A DNA stretch of 64,000 bases from Paracoccus zhejiangensis (GTDB taxonomy: Bacteria; Pseudomonadota; Alphaproteobacteria; Rhodobacterales; Rhodobacteraceae), in assembly GCF_002847445.1 (NCBI RefSeq), contig NZ_CP025430.1:868001-932000 (forward strand), read 5' to 3'. Shown piece by piece: positions 1 to 14,280 of this stretch. Numbering within the stretch: the first letter of the stretch is position 1; each line of letters begins with the position of its first letter. A model generated the notes under the pieces. The model was not told the DNA's origin, made no database searches, and saw only the letters and a program-made list of their open reading frames with translations. A program made the translations under genes and the position numbers.

Positions 1-2
1 AG

Positions 3-176
3 GAATATGCCGTGCTGGAACAGGTTCATGCGCTGGCGCCCGACCGGCCCTGGCCGCTGGAACGGATGATCCGGCTTCTGCGTCCGCTGCGCCGCCAGGA
101 GCTGCAGGACGAGCTGATGGCGCGTCATGCCGCACGTTTTCCCGACCGCGCCGAATTCCGCGACCAGGTGGCCTGA
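3..176 (+). CDS. C-terminal end of an unidentified protein (partial)
   Basis: An open frame enters from the left edge and stops with TGA at 174-176, giving 57 residues of a C-terminus. The visible part is rich in Arg, Leu and charged residues (it includes LERMIRLLRPLRR) and looks like an amphipathic alpha-helical tail with no membrane segment. Codon use matches the genes around it, so it is very likely real coding sequence. I do not recognise the family from this fragment. It runs convergently towards the lipoprotein gene on the other strand, with a 34-base gap between the two stop codons. Confidence 0.6.
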   Translation, partial: EYAVLEQVHALAPDRPWPLERMIRLLRPLRRQELQDELMARHAARFPDRAEFRDQVA

Positions 177-210
177 GCCGCGCGCGCCCTGGCAAAGGGC
201 GCGCCCCGGG

Positions 211-717
211 TTACTTGCGCAGGGTAACCGTGTTGGTCGCGCCGGTGATCTGGACCTGCTCGATCCCAGCCAGCACGTTTGACGACAGCGTCAGCGCGAC
301 ATTGATCGAATCCGTCTCGGGACGCGCCGCCATCTGCGATTCCGGGCTGCCGGGGCGCGGCGGCAGGGCGACGAAGCGCAGGCGCAAGGTGCCATCGGGG
401 TCGGGCGTGATCCGGCCCGAGGGGCTGGGCGCTTCGGTCACCAGCGCGGCTTGCCAATAGCCCTTGGTCGGGCCAATGCCGGTGGCGATCAGCAGCCGGC
501 CCTCGTTCAGCACCTCCCAACGGGCGCCGGTGATGGCGGGAATGCTGGGGCGGGCATCGGCATTGACGGTGGCGTAGCCCCCTTCGGGCTCCAGCGTCGA
601 TGCGGTCTCGCCTCCGCCCATCCAGCCAAGCGGGTTCCAGCCGCTGTCGCTGAACCGGCCGCCGCAGCCGGCCAGCACCAGCGACGCCATCAGCAAGGGC
701 AAAGTCACTCGTTTCAT
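211..717 (-). CDS. Hypothetical lipoprotein
   Basis: 168 residues. The N-terminus is a lipoprotein signal: a KR charge pair, a hydrophobic stretch, and the lipobox LAGC with the acylated Cys at residue 18. The mature part starts Gly/Ser-rich and then becomes beta-like (GARWEVLNEGRLLIATG). No catalytic motif is visible. It is probably attached to the outer or inner membrane facing the periplasm. ATG 717 is used because the signal peptide starts there. No family name can be given; small lipoproteins of this kind are common in Rhodobacteraceae. The downstream neighbour converges and sufE upstream is divergent, so it appears to be a single-gene unit. Confidence 0.75.
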   Translation of the reverse strand: MKRVTLPLLMASLVLAGCGGRFSDSGWNPLGWMGGGETASTLEPEGGYATVNADARPSIPAITGARWEVLNEGRLLIATGIGPTKGYWQAALVTEAPSPSGRITPDPDGTLRLRFVALPPRPGSPESQMAARPETDSINVALTLSSNVLAGIEQVQITGATNTVTLRK

Positions 718-857
718 CTCACCATCCCTCGTCTCTGGCCCCGTGTGCGCCGGGTGTTCGGACAGATTGATAGGCGAAAGCCGGGGCTTGCGAAAGCCTC
801 TTTGACCTTGCGGGGCGGGCGGGTTAACCCCACCTAGCCCCTGAAAGGAATTCCTGC

Positions 858-1268
858 ATGGCCACTGCCGCCTTTGAAGAGATCGCCGAGACCTTCGATT
901 TTCTCGATGACTGGGAAGATCGCTACCGCCATGTGATCGAGCTTGGCCGCGCCATGCCGCCGATGGACGAGGCGCTCTGCGTGCCGGCCACCAAGGTCGA
1001 GGGCTGCGCCAGCCAGGTCTGGATCATGCCGCGGGTCGAGAACGGCATCTTCGACTTCCAGGGAGAAAGCGATGCGATGATCGTGCGCGGGCTGATCGCC
1101 ATCCTGCACGCGCTCTATTCCGGCGTACCGTTGGGGCAGGTGGGCCAGATCGACGCGCAGGCCGAGCTGGCTCGGCTGGGGCTGGATGAACACCTGTCAT
1201 CGCAGCGCTCGAACGGGCTGCGCGCGATGGTCGAACGGATCAGGCTGCTTTCCGCCGCTGAACAGTGA
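858..1268 (+). CDS. sufE: SufE family cysteine-desulfurase activator
   Basis: 136 residues, normal for SufE. SufE accepts persulfide sulfur from the cysteine desulfurase SufS and hands it to the SufBCD scaffold during Fe-S cluster assembly in the cytoplasm. The diagnostic motif VEGCASQVW is present, with the sulfur-accepting Cys at residue 50. The ATG at 858 is preceded by AAAGGAA at about the right distance. The 3' end overlaps the convergent mnmA gene by 29 bases. mnmA also uses desulfurase-derived sulfur, so the pairing makes functional sense, though the orientation means they are not co-transcribed. Confidence 0.93.
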   Translation: MATAAFEEIAETFDFLDDWEDRYRHVIELGRAMPPMDEALCVPATKVEGCASQVWIMPRVENGIFDFQGESDAMIVRGLIAILHALYSGVPLGQVGQIDAQAELARLGLDEHLSSQRSNGLRAMVERIRLLSAAEQ

Positions 1269-2412
1269 TCCAGCCGCCGCCCAGCACGCGACTGTCGCCC
1301 GAGGCGTAGAAGACGCAGGCCTGGCCGGGGCTGACGCCTTCCTCGGGGTCCAGAAGCTCGATCTCGGCCTTGCGCCCGCCAAGGGGGCGCAGGATCGCCG
1401 GTCGCGGCGGCCGGGTCGAGCGGATGCGGACATCGCAATGGATCTCGCCCTCGAAGGCCTCGTCACCCAGCCAGTTCACCTCGCCCACCGGAACGAATTT
1501 GGTCGCCAGCTCGGATTTCGGTCCAACGATCACCCGGCGCGTCTCGGGCTCGAGCCGCAGCACGTAAAGCGGATCGCCCAAGCCCCCGATACCCAAGCCC
1601 CGGCGCTGGCCGATGGTGTAATGGATGACGCCGCGATGCTGGCCCAGCACATTGCCCGCCAGATCGACGATCTCGCCCGGATCGGCCGCGCCCGGGCGCA
1701 GTTTTTCAATGACAGCGGCGTAGTCTCCGTTGGGGACGAAGCAGATATCCTGCGAATCGGGCTTGTCGGCGACAGAGAGGCCGAACTCGGCGGCCAGCGC
1801 CCGTGTCTCGGCCTTGCTTTCCAGGTGACCCAGGGGGAAACGCAGGAAATCCAGCTGCTCCTGTGTGGTCGAGAACAGGAAATAGCTCTGGTCGCGGTTC
1901 GGATCGGCGGCCATGTGCAACTCGGCTCGGGCCGCGCCGTCCTTGCGCTGGATGTAATGGCCGGTCGCCATGCAATCGGCATCCAGTTCGCGCGCGGTTT
2001 CCAGAAGGTCGCGGAACTTCACCCGCTCGTTGCAGCGGATGCAGGGCACCGGGGTCGCGCCGGAGAGGTAGGCATCGGCGAATTCGTCGATCACCGATTC
2101 GCGGAACTTGTTCTCGTAATCCAGGACGTAATGCGGAAAGCCCATGCGCTCGGCCACGCGGCGGGCGTCATGGATATCCTGTCCGGCGCAGCATGCGCCC
2201 TTCTTGGCCAGCGCCGCGCCGTGATCATAGAGCTGTAACGTCACGCCGATCACGTCATAGCCCTCGCGCGCCAGTTTTGCCGCCACGACAGAGCTGTCGA
2301 CGCCGCCCGACATGGCCACGACAACCCTTGTCTGGCTGGGCGGTTTGGCAAAGCCGAGGCTGTTCAATGGGGTCTCGGTCGCCGTCTCGGGCGCGTGAAC
2401 TGCGGTGCTCAT
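1240..2412 (-). CDS. mnmA: tRNA-specific 2-thiouridylase MnmA
   Basis: 390 residues. MnmA activates U34 of tRNA-Lys, -Glu and -Gln with ATP and inserts sulfur to give 2-thiouridine at the wobble position. The PP-loop ATP-binding motif SGGVDSS lies at residues 35-41. The two catalytic cysteines are in [13 protein letters not shown] (C127) and [11 protein letters not shown] (C224). The first ~25 residues before the PP-loop are a little longer than in the E. coli protein, as often seen in Rhodobacteraceae. ATG 2412 is the natural start. It is divergent from sciP and overlaps sufE tail to tail. Confidence 0.96.
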   Translation of the reverse strand: MSTAVHAPETATETPLNSLGFAKPPSQTRVVVAMSGGVDSSVVAAKLAREGYDVIGVTLQLYDHGAALAKKGACCAGQDIHDARRVAERMGFPHYVLDYENKFRESVIDEFADAYLSGATPVPCIRCNERVKFRDLLETARELDADCMATGHYIQRKDGAARAELHMAADPNRDQSYFLFSTTQEQLDFLRFPLGHLESKAETRALAAEFGLSVADKPDSQDICFVPNGDYAAVIEKLRPGAADPGEIVDLAGNVLGQHRGVIHYTIGQRRGLGIGGLGDPLYVLRLEPETRRVIVGPKSELATKFVPVGEVNWLGDEAFEGEIHCDVRIRSTRPPRPAILRPLGGRKAEIELLDPEEGVSPGQACVFYASGDSRVLGGGWITVQRRKAA

Positions 2413-2519
2413 GGGTGTCCTGTTCGGGCCTGCCGCGGCAAAGAGCCACGGGGAATCGCTCGAAATATAGGAATATAGACCTCAATCTCAAGCTCCCGCG
2501 GCCTGATTTTCAAGAGTTG

Positions 2520-2534
2520 GTAACCTCACATTAA
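2520..2534 (+). promoter_or_regulatory. CtrA-type box upstream of sciP
   Basis: GTAA-N7-TTAA, one base off the CtrA consensus TTAA-N7-TTAA. It lies 45 bases before the sciP start and between the divergent mnmA and sciP genes. In Caulobacter, sciP transcription is activated by CtrA; assignment here is by motif and position only. Confidence 0.5.
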
Positions 2535-2579
2535 GTCTATCGGTGCAAGGTCCGGGTCACGACAACCGAGAAAGACCGA

Positions 2580-2855
2580 ATGTTCATCCGCAAGACCTCG
2601 CGCCCGCGCACCGTTACCCTGAAGGACGGCAGCATCCTGTCCATCGCCGATCTGCCCGCCGACCAGACCCGATGGGTCGCCAGCCGCAAGGCCGCCGTGG
2701 TGAATGCCGTCGCTGCCGGCCTGCTGAGTCGCGAAGAGGTGATCCAACGCTATCAACTCAGCGGGGAGGAGTTCGACAGTTGGGTTCTGGCCGTGGAACG
2801 TTACGGCAAATCGGGCCTCAAGGTCACTTCATTGCAGAAGTTCAGACACTCATAG
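2580..2855 (+). CDS. sciP: SciP-type CtrA inhibitor (DUF1153)
   Basis: 91 residues, about the size of Caulobacter SciP (93). The family (DUF1153) is a small helix-turn-helix protein that binds CtrA and blocks its recruitment of RNA polymerase, closing the window of CtrA-dependent transcription in the cell cycle. Recognisable conserved parts are the N-terminal RPRTVTLKDG, the TRWVASRKAAVVNAV helix and the recognition-helix region LSREEVIQRYQLSGEEFDSW. ATG 2580 fits the family start. It sits directly upstream of ctrA on the same strand with a 97-base gap that carries its own CtrA-type box, so the two genes probably have separate promoters. Confidence 0.9.
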   Translation: MFIRKTSRPRTVTLKDGSILSIADLPADQTRWVASRKAAVVNAVAAGLLSREEVIQRYQLSGEEFDSWVLAVERYGKSGLKVTSLQKFRHS

Positions 2856-2882
2856 GTTGAGGATTGGCGTCAATTCCAGCTA

Positions 2883-2897
2883 GTAACGGTATATTAA
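2883..2897 (+). promoter_or_regulatory. CtrA-type box upstream of ctrA
   Basis: GTAA-N7-TTAA, the same one-mismatch form as the box before sciP, 56 bases before the ctrA start. This fits autoregulation of ctrA, as known in Caulobacter. A GANTC site (CcrM methylation target) lies just inside the gene at 2957-2961. Confidence 0.5.
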
Positions 2898-2952
2898 CGA
2901 TTGCTCTGCATAGTCGGTATCCGCACCAAAGCTGAATTGGGACTGATCAAGA

Positions 2953-8443
<5,491 letters not shown>

Positions 8444-8469
8444 GCTGTTCCGGTCCCCCGCCCTCGGAT

Positions 8470-8484
8470 GTTCTCAGAAAGTTC
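8470..8484 (+). promoter_or_regulatory. LexA (SOS) box, GTTC-N7-GTTC
   Basis: A perfect GTTC-N7-GTTC direct repeat, the LexA operator form described for Rhodobacter and other alphaproteobacteria. It ends 56 bases before a small ORF with a strong ribosome-binding site. A GATATG sequence at 8501-8506 could be the -10 element, which would place the operator over the -35 region. Confidence 0.65.
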
Positions 8485-8540
8485 TTTACTTCGCCCCGGC
8501 GATATGAGAACAAACAAGCAACACCACAGGAGGACGCACA

Positions 8541-8636
8541 ATGACCCGTGAAATGTTCAGTGATGTGATCGGTATCGCCGCGCTGTCGGTGACCGCGCTT
8601 GTCGTCCTGTGGTTGCCTGCCATCCTGCAGGGCTGA
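8541..8636 (+). CDS. 31-residue membrane peptide, probably SOS-regulated
   Basis: The ORF has 31 codons and starts at ATG 8541 behind CAGGAGGA. The peptide has a short polar N-terminus (MTREMFSD) and then one hydrophobic segment, VIGIAALSVTALVVLWLPA, long enough to span the inner membrane. It is preceded by a perfect LexA-type box and followed by a strong terminator at 8728-8753, so it looks like an independent, very short transcription unit. Size, topology and control resemble the Caulobacter division inhibitor SidA (29 residues, LexA-controlled, inner membrane). I cannot show homology from memory, so the function is inferred. A TisB-like toxin is another possibility. Confidence 0.7.
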   Translation: MTREMFSDVIGIAALSVTALVVLWLPAILQG

Positions 8637-8727
8637 CCCTGTTCCCCGATTTTCTGCCCCGCGTTGCTTGCAGCAGATGTGCTCGCCTGTGCATCTCCTC
8701 GGTTCCCCACCCGCACGCGCAACTTGA

Positions 8728-8753
8728 CCGGCCCTGGCAGGGGCCGGTTTTTT
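8728..8753 (+). terminator. Rho-independent terminator after the SOS micro-gene
   Basis: Stem CCGGCCC (8728-8734) with GGGCCGG (8741-8747), a six-base loop, then TTTTTT. This is a strong plus-strand terminator. Confidence 0.85.
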
Positions 8754-8774
8754 CTTGTTCCGGGTTCTGGAAAG

Positions 8775-9212
8775 TCAGGCGGCGGCTTCGTCCATCGCTG
8801 CCAGCACCGCATCCCATGCGAGCAGGATCGAGGCATGGCGATTGGGATAGTCGCGGGCGGGCAGCAGCGCCTCGAGCTCGGCAAAGGGGCCATCGGGCGG
8901 GGTGCCGGCCTGTTTCAGCATCGCATGAAGCGCCTCGCGCGTATGTGCGATCTCGTCCCGGCTGCGGCCGATGACGGCGCTGCCCAGAACCGAGGCCGAG
9001 GCCTGACCCAAGGCGCAGGCCCGCACCTCCTGTGCGAAATCGCTGATCGTCCCGTCGCTGACCACCACATCCACCGTCACCGAGGACCCGCATTGCGGCG
9101 AGCGGCGCATGGCCGTGCCCTGCGGCGCGCTCAGCCGGCCGGCATGGGGCAGGGCAGCGGTCAGCGCCAGGATCCGGCGCGAATAAAGCTGCATCAGGTC
9201 GCTGTCGGACAT
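8775..9212 (-). CDS. IscU/SufU-like Fe-S scaffold family protein, atypical ligands
   Basis: 145 residues from ATG 9212 (MSDSDLMQLYS). The NifU_N/IscU fold is recognisable from PQCGSSVTVDV (C41) and RACALGQASASVL (C66). In SufU the first Cys is followed by Gly-Asp and a third Cys sits in an RxKCATLxW motif near the C-terminus. Here the first motif reads CGSS, and the third position reads RHASILLAW with Ser instead of Cys. It may therefore bind metal differently or act as a sulfur-transfer accessory rather than a classical scaffold. It is divergent from hisI with a 66-base gap. Confidence 0.8.
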   Translation of the reverse strand: MSDSDLMQLYSRRILALTAALPHAGRLSAPQGTAMRRSPQCGSSVTVDVVVSDGTISDFAQEVRACALGQASASVLGSAVIGRSRDEIAHTREALHAMLKQAGTPPDGPFAELEALLPARDYPNRHASILLAWDAVLAAMDEAAA

Positions 9213-9278
9213 GGAACCCCGGTGGAAGATCGTCGGCTTTCCTCCTAGATAGGGAGCCGGTCCGCGAAAGGAAAGCCG

Positions 9279-9638
9279 ATGTTCGACGCCGAAAGCCTGA
9301 CCTATGACGCCAACGGGCTGATTCCCGCCATCGCGCAATCGCCCGAGGGCGAGGTGCTGATGCTGGCCTGGATGAATGCCGAGGCCGTGCGGCGTACGCT
9401 CGCGACCGGCAAGGTGACCTACTGGTCGCGCTCGAGGCAGGATTACTGGGTCAAGGGCGAGACCAGCGGCCACCACCAGCGGCTGATCGAGATGCGGGTC
9501 GATTGCGACCGCGACACGCTGCTCGTCATCGTCGATCAGGCCGGCCCGGCCTGTCACACCAACCGGCGCAGCTGCTTCTACCGCGCAGTGCGGGACGGGG
9601 GCGAGGTCGAGATCATGTCGCCGATGGCAGGGGCTTAG
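9279..9638 (+). CDS. hisI: Phosphoribosyl-AMP cyclohydrolase HisI
   Basis: 119 residues, a monofunctional HisI. It opens the adenine ring of phosphoribosyl-AMP, the third step of histidine biosynthesis. The family signature is complete: [16 protein letters not shown], then DCDRD with the Mg ligands D75, D77 and D79, and the zinc cysteines C76, C92 and C99 ([12 protein letters not shown]). The ATG at 9279 has GAAAGGAAAG upstream. No other his gene is in the window, so it is isolated from its pathway here. It converges on gluQ with an 8-base gap. Confidence 0.96.
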   Translation: MFDAESLTYDANGLIPAIAQSPEGEVLMLAWMNAEAVRRTLATGKVTYWSRSRQDYWVKGETSGHHQRLIEMRVDCDRDTLLVIVDQAGPACHTNRRSCFYRAVRDGGEVEIMSPMAGA

Positions 9639-9646
9639 GCCGGGAC

Positions 9647-10492
9647 TCAGAGGCCGAGCAGCTGGCGAATGTCCTGCGGGCTCGCGCCATCTTCCCGATA
9701 GTGGCGAATGGCGCGCGCGTCGTCACGCTTGGCCAGCCGCTTGCCGGCATCGTCGCGGATCAGGCGATGATGGTGATAGAGCGGCGTCGGCAGCCCCAGC
9801 AGCTTCTGCAGCAGCACATGGATCCAGGTGGAATCGAAAAGGTCCTTGCCGCGCGTCACCAGCGTAATCCCCTGCGCCGCATCATCCACCACCACCGCGA
9901 GGTGATAGGACGTTCCCATGCCGCGCCGGGACAGGATCACATCGCCGATGCCATCAAGGAACTGGTCGCGGGTCAGGACGTGATCCTCGCCGAGCAGGAT
10001 CTCGCGGTCGCGGAAAGCGAGGCGATGGGTCCCCAGTGCCTCGAAGGCGCGCGCCACATCGAGCCGGATCACGTCTTCCTCGCCCACATCGGACATGGGG
10101 CGATGGCGGCAGGTCCCGGGATAGATCAGCCCGTCAGGGCCAGCGGGCAGCGCGCCTTCCTGCGGGGCTGACAGCGCCGCACGGATATCGCCGCGCCGGC
10201 AGCGGCAGGGATAGGTGAGCGGCGAAAGTTGGGTCAGCGCGTCCTGATAGGCGGCCATGCGGTCGGACTGGCGCATCACCGGCTGTTGCCAGTCGAGGCC
10301 CAGCCATTGCAGGTCGTCATAAATTGCCGTCTCGAACTCTGCCTTGCAGCGCTCGCGGTCGATATCCTCTATGCGCAGCAAGAACTGCCCCGGCCCGGCC
10401 TCGCGCTGCGCCACCAGCGCCGCATAGGCATGGCCCAGATGCAAGAGACCCGTGGGCGAGGGGGCGAAGCGGGTTACTGCGCCGCCAGCCAT
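9647..10492 (-). CDS. gluQ: Glutamyl-Q tRNA(Asp) synthetase
   Basis: 281 residues, a truncated class I GluRS paralogue lacking the anticodon-binding domain. It attaches glutamate to queuosine at position 34 of tRNA-Asp. The HIGH-type motif is HLGH at 18-21. A zinc-type cysteine cluster (YPCRCRRGD ... GTCRHRP) and a degenerate KMSKS loop (LAKRDDA) follow, all as expected for GluQ rather than GltX. Its 5' end overlaps the trmFO 3' end by 19 bases, so both tRNA-modification genes are probably on one mRNA. Confidence 0.93.
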   Translation of the reverse strand: MAGGAVTRFAPSPTGLLHLGHAYAALVAQREAGPGQFLLRIEDIDRERCKAEFETAIYDDLQWLGLDWQQPVMRQSDRMAAYQDALTQLSPLTYPCRCRRGDIRAALSAPQEGALPAGPDGLIYPGTCRHRPMSDVGEEDVIRLDVARAFEALGTHRLAFRDREILLGEDHVLTRDQFLDGIGDVILSRRGMGTSYHLAVVVDDAAQGITLVTRGKDLFDSTWIHVLLQKLLGLPTPLYHHHRLIRDDAGKRLAKRDDARAIRHYREDGASPQDIRQLLGL

Positions 10493-11811
10493 GCGCGGAA
10501 GTCGTCCTTGGCGCGGTTGGTATAGGCCGGATAGCGGTCCTTGCGGCCCTTGCGGCCGCCGCGCATCTCGTCAAGCGGCGGGAAGAGGCCGAAATTTACG
10601 TTCATCGGCTGGAAGGTCTTGGCCTCGGCGCCGCCGGTGATGTGATGGATCAGCGCGCCCATGGCGGTATTGCCCGAGGGCGGCGCGAGATCGGCACCCT
10701 TGGCCTCGGCGGCGGCCATGCGTCCGGCCAGAAGCCCCATTGCCGCGCTTTCGACATAGCCCTCGACCCCGGTGACCTGCCCGGCAAAGCGAAGGTTCGG
10801 CCGCGCGCGCAGGCGCATCCGGTCGTCGAGCAGCGTCGGCGAATTGAGGAAGGAATTGCGGTGGATGCCGCCGAGCCGGGCAAAGCTGGCATTCTGCAGC
10901 CCCGGGATCATCCGGAACACCTCGGTCTGCGCGCCGTATTTCATCTTGGTCTGAAATCCGACGATATTATAAAGCGTCCCCAAGGCGTTATCCCGGCGAA
11001 GCTGGACGACGGCATAGGCCTTTTCGGTCGGGTTATGGGCATTTGTCAGCCCGACCGGCTTCATCGGCCCGTGGCGCAGGGTTTCGCGCCCGCGCTCGGC
11101 CATCACCTCGATCGGCAGGCAGCCATCGAAATAGCCCGCTGTTTCGCCCTCGCGGAACTCGGTCTTGTCGGCGGCCAGCAGCGCGTCGATGAAGGCCTCG
11201 TATTCGGGCTTGGTCATCGGGCAGTTGATATAGGCGCGCTGTTCGGCCTCGGTCTCGCCCTTGTCATAGCGGCTCTGCTCCCAGGCCACCGACATGTCGA
11301 TGGTCTCGGCATGGACGATGGGGGCGATGGCGTCGAAAAAGGCCAGCGCCTCGGTCCCGGTCAGCCCGCGGATCGAGCCCGCCAGCGCGTCCGAGGTCAG
11401 CGGTCCGGTGGCGACGATCCAGTTGCCGCTGTCGGGCAGGTCGCGGATCTCGCCCGGCACGATCTTGACCAGCGGTTCGGCCCTCAGCGCCTCGGTCACG
11501 GCGGCGGAAAAGGCGTCGCGGTCGACGGCCAGCGCGCCACCGGCGGGCAGGCGGTGGCGGTCGGCCATGGACATGATCAGCCCACCCGCCGCGCGCATTT
11601 CCCAATGCAGCTGGCCCACGGCGTTCATCTCGTCATCATCGGATCGAAAGCTGTTCGAGCAGACCATCTCGGCGCAATCGCCGGTCTTGTGGGCGAAGGT
11701 TTCCACCTGCGGGCGCATCTCGTGCAGCACCACGGGCACGCCGGCGCGGGCGATCTGCCAGGCGGCTTCCGAGCCTGCCAATCCGGCGCCGATGATGTGA
11801 ACGGGGTCCAT
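10474..11811 (-). CDS. trmFO: Methylenetetrahydrofolate-dependent tRNA m5U54 methyltransferase TrmFO
   Basis: 445 residues from ATG 11811 ([18 protein letters not shown]), which has AAGGA six bases upstream; the frame could extend to 11862 but without support. TrmFO is a flavoprotein that methylates U54 of tRNA using methylenetetrahydrofolate and reduced FAD. The N-terminal GxGxxG dinucleotide fold and the [11 protein letters not shown] region containing the active-site Cys are clear, as is the C-terminal FGLFPPL block. The gene is separated from rplY upstream by a hairpin terminator, so it likely has its own promoter in that 138-base gap. Confidence 0.95.
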   Translation of the reverse strand: MDPVHIIGAGLAGSEAAWQIARAGVPVVLHEMRPQVETFAHKTGDCAEMVCSNSFRSDDDEMNAVGQLHWEMRAAGGLIMSMADRHRLPAGGALAVDRDAFSAAVTEALRAEPLVKIVPGEIRDLPDSGNWIVATGPLTSDALAGSIRGLTGTEALAFFDAIAPIVHAETIDMSVAWEQSRYDKGETEAEQRAYINCPMTKPEYEAFIDALLAADKTEFREGETAGYFDGCLPIEVMAERGRETLRHGPMKPVGLTNAHNPTEKAYAVVQLRRDNALGTLYNIVGFQTKMKYGAQTEVFRMIPGLQNASFARLGGIHRNSFLNSPTLLDDRMRLRARPNLRFAGQVTGVEGYVESAAMGLLAGRMAAAEAKGADLAPPSGNTAMGALIHHITGGAEAKTFQPMNVNFGLFPPLDEMRGGRKGRKDRYPAYTNRAKDDFRAWLAAQ

Positions 11812-11872
11812 GGGGCATCCTTCGATCTGCTTGCGGGTCAGGTAGCAATGCGGATCACGCATCGCAAGCCTG

Positions 11873-11911
11873 CCAAAATCAAAACGGGCGGTCCCGTGAT
11901 GGGCCGCCCGT
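11873..11911 (-). terminator. Terminator of rplY
   Basis: Inverted repeat ACGGGCGG (11884-11891) and CCGCCCGT (11904-11911). On the minus strand the stem is followed by TTTGATTTTG, so it terminates rplY transcription. Confidence 0.75.
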
Positions 11912-11949
11912 TTCCGTCCGACGGTCTCCGCAGAAGCTGCGGGAACCGA

Positions 11950-12582
11950 TTATTCGGCGGTTTCCTCGGCTTCGTCCGAAGCTTCTTCCGCATCATCACC
12001 GCCCGAACGCAGCGCCGAGGGTGCGGCGATGTTGGCGATGGCGAAGTTGCGGTCGATGGTCGGCTTCGAACCGGCCGGCAGGGTGATGTCGTTGACATGG
12101 ATGCCGTCGCCGACTTCCAGACCGCTCAGGTCGACGGTGACGTGATCGGGAATGTCACCCGCGGTCACGATCAACTCGATCTCGTTGCGAACCGTCACCA
12201 GCGTGCCGCCCTTGCGCAGGCCGGGGCACTTGTCCTGGTTGATGAATTCGACCGGGATGAACAGGTTCACTTTCGAGGTGCGACGCAGGCGCATGAAGTC
12301 GATATGCGTCGGCAGGTCCTTCACCACGTCCTTCTGGACGCCGCGGCAGATGACGCGAACGTCGTCCTGGCCCTCGACCTTCAGGTTCCACAGGGTGGAC
12401 ATGAAGCGACCGGCGCGCAGCTGGGTCAGAAGGGTGTTGAAGTCGAACTGGACGGCGACCGGGTCCTTGTGGTCACCATAGACGATACCGGGCACCTTGC
12501 CGTTACGGCGAGCTTGACGGGCGGCCCCCTTGCCTGACCCCGTGCGTGCCTCGGCCACCAGATCAGGGATCTCTTTGGCCAT
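11950..12582 (-). CDS. rplY: 50S ribosomal protein L25/general stress protein Ctc
   Basis: 210 residues from ATG 12582 ([13 protein letters not shown]). L25 binds 5S rRNA in the large subunit. The N-terminal L25 domain (to about 95) contains [20 protein letters not shown]. The C-terminal TL5/CTC beta domain ends in an acidic tail ([17 protein letters not shown]), so this is the long Ctc form rather than the short E. coli form. The frame stays open to 13176, but that extension lies across the divergent transporter gene and is a shadow. It has its own terminator downstream. Confidence 0.95.
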   Translation of the reverse strand: MAKEIPDLVAEARTGSGKGAARQARRNGKVPGIVYGDHKDPVAVQFDFNTLLTQLRAGRFMSTLWNLKVEGQDDVRVICRGVQKDVVKDLPTHIDFMRLRRTSKVNLFIPVEFINQDKCPGLRKGGTLVTVRNEIELIVTAGDIPDHVTVDLSGLEVGDGIHVNDITLPAGSKPTIDRNFAIANIAAPSALRSGGDDAEEASDEAEETAE

Positions 12583-12682
12583 TGCTTTATTCCTTACATT
12601 GACGTTATCGCGGCCGTCCTCCAAGGGTGCACGACCGAAGCCGGGCCTATAGCGCGGCGGCGTCTGTTTGAAAAGGTTGAAA

Positions 12683-13849
12683 ATGGGCTTTCTGGGTGAT
12701 CTTCGCGATTCGCGCGCGCCGGCCGCAGGTCTGGTCGCCATTGGCTTGTTCTGGGGTGCTTTCGCAGGCTGGCTGCCCGATATCAAGAGCCGCACCGGTG
12801 TCTCGGATGCAGAGTTCGGCGCGCTGATGATGCTGTCGGCGGTGGGCGGCATGACCGCGATGTCGCTGGCGCCGCGCTTGCGCAACCATTTCGGCCACGG
12901 TCTTCTGCCCGCGAGCGGCCTCGCGGTGGCCGTTGTGGCGCTGTTCCCGGCGTGGATCGCGTCGCGGTGGGAGCTGGGGCTGGTGCTGCTGCTTCTGGGC
13001 ATGACCATGTCCTTCTGCGACATCCTCTCGAACATCCGCATCTCGGAAATCGAGGCGCGGGTGGGGCATTCGCTGATGAACCTGAACCACGCGCTGTTTT
13101 CCTTCGCGCTGGCGTTGTCGGCCGGCCTGATGGGCGTGGCGCGGCAACTGGGCGTCAGCCATGGCGTGACCGTCATCGTGGTTGCGCTGGCGATCTTCGC
13201 GCTGGTGCCGCTGATGCGCCGCCGCCGCCCGCGTCTGGCCGATCACGAGGAAGACGGGGCCAAGGGTGGCATCGCCGCGCCTTGGCTGATCGTGCTGCCG
13301 GGCGCCGCGATCCTGTGGCTGTGCTTCCTGGCCGAGAACGGCACCGAAAGCTGGGCCGCCATCCATATCGAACGCACGCTGGAGGCCGAGGGCGGGCTGG
13401 GCGCCTTCGGTCCCGCCATGTTTGCCCTGTCGATGGGTATCGCGCGGATGGCCGGGCAATGGCTGGCGGTGATGCTGGGCGAGGTGCGGCTGATCGCGGT
13501 CTCGGTCATCTTCGCCACCATCGGCGCGCTGCTTCTGGCCTTCGCGCCGGGGCTGGGGCTGGCACTGGTCGGCGCCGCTGCGCTGGGGCTGGGCGTCGCC
13601 GTCGTCGTGCCGACCGCCAACAGCCTGATCGGGCGCACCGTGCCGCACAGCCAGCGCGCCAGCGCCATCGCGCGGGCCTGGATGATCGGCTTTACCGGCT
13701 TCTTCATCGGCCCGCCGGTCATGGGCCTGGTCAGCGAGAACCTTGGCCTGCGCGTGGCCTTCGGGTTGATCGCCGTGCTGGTCGCGGCGATCTTGCCCTG
13801 TCTCTGGCTTCTGGCGCAGCGCCTGCGCCGGGTCGAGGCTCAGGCCTGA
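12683..13849 (+). CDS. MFS transporter
   Basis: 388 residues with about 12 hydrophobic segments. It starts at ATG 12683 behind AAAAGG; an upstream TTG at 12668 is possible but unneeded. The first helix region [35 protein letters not shown] resembles the YbjJ/FucP-like branch of the major facilitator superfamily. A charged loop between helices 6 and 7 ([19 protein letters not shown]) is typical. The substrate cannot be told from sequence. The 3' end overlaps the convergent thioesterase gene by 10 bases. Confidence 0.85.
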   Translation: MGFLGDLRDSRAPAAGLVAIGLFWGAFAGWLPDIKSRTGVSDAEFGALMMLSAVGGMTAMSLAPRLRNHFGHGLLPASGLAVAVVALFPAWIASRWELGLVLLLLGMTMSFCDILSNIRISEIEARVGHSLMNLNHALFSFALALSAGLMGVARQLGVSHGVTVIVVALAIFALVPLMRRRRPRLADHEEDGAKGGIAAPWLIVLPGAAILWLCFLAENGTESWAAIHIERTLEAEGGLGAFGPAMFALSMGIARMAGQWLAVMLGEVRLIAVSVIFATIGALLLAFAPGLGLALVGAAALGLGVAVVVPTANSLIGRTVPHSQRASAIARAWMIGFTGFFIGPPVMGLVSENLGLRVAFGLIAVLVAAILPCLWLLAQRLRRVEAQA

Positions 13850-14280
13850 GGAACTGTCAGCCCGTTCAGCCGCGTGACCGCCGCGTCGGTCAGCGGCTGC
13901 GGGCGGCGGGTCTCCTCGTTCATCTGCACCAGCACGGTCGTGGCGTCGGCGACGCAGCGGCCATGCTGGAACAGCGCCTGACGAAGCGTCATGGAACTGC
14001 GCCCGACCGAAAGGACACCCGTGCCGATATCGACATTGCCGGGCCACGTGACCTCGGCCAGATAGTCAAGCTCCAGCCGGGCGATGACGAAGACCGAACC
14101 GGGCGCGTTCAAGGCCGTCTCGCCGGCCAGCAGGAAGTCGACCCGGCCGGTTTCCAGCATGGTGCTGAACACGGCATTGTTCACATGGCCAAGACGGTCG
14201 GTATCGGAATAGCGCAGCTTTTCAAAGGACTGCAGCGGGAAGTCCGACAGGGCGGGCGGCTCGCGCCGGGCCGCCGCCAT
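13840..14280 (-). CDS. Hotdog-fold acyl-CoA thioesterase (YbgC/FadM-like)
   Basis: 146 residues. The 4-hydroxybenzoyl-CoA thioesterase-type motif YSDTDRLGHVNNAVF carries the catalytic Asp. The remainder (LELDYLAEVTWPGNVDIGTGV) matches the hotdog beta-sheet. It probably hydrolyses short or medium acyl-CoA; the substrate is not predictable. The start codon shares one base with the stop of the upstream lldD gene (TGATG), so translation is likely coupled. Confidence 0.85.
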   Translation of the reverse strand: MAAARREPPALSDFPLQSFEKLRYSDTDRLGHVNNAVFSTMLETGRVDFLLAGETALNAPGSVFVIARLELDYLAEVTWPGNVDIGTGVLSVGRSSMTLRQALFQHGRCVADATTVLVQMNEETRRPQPLTDAAVTRLNGLTVPQA

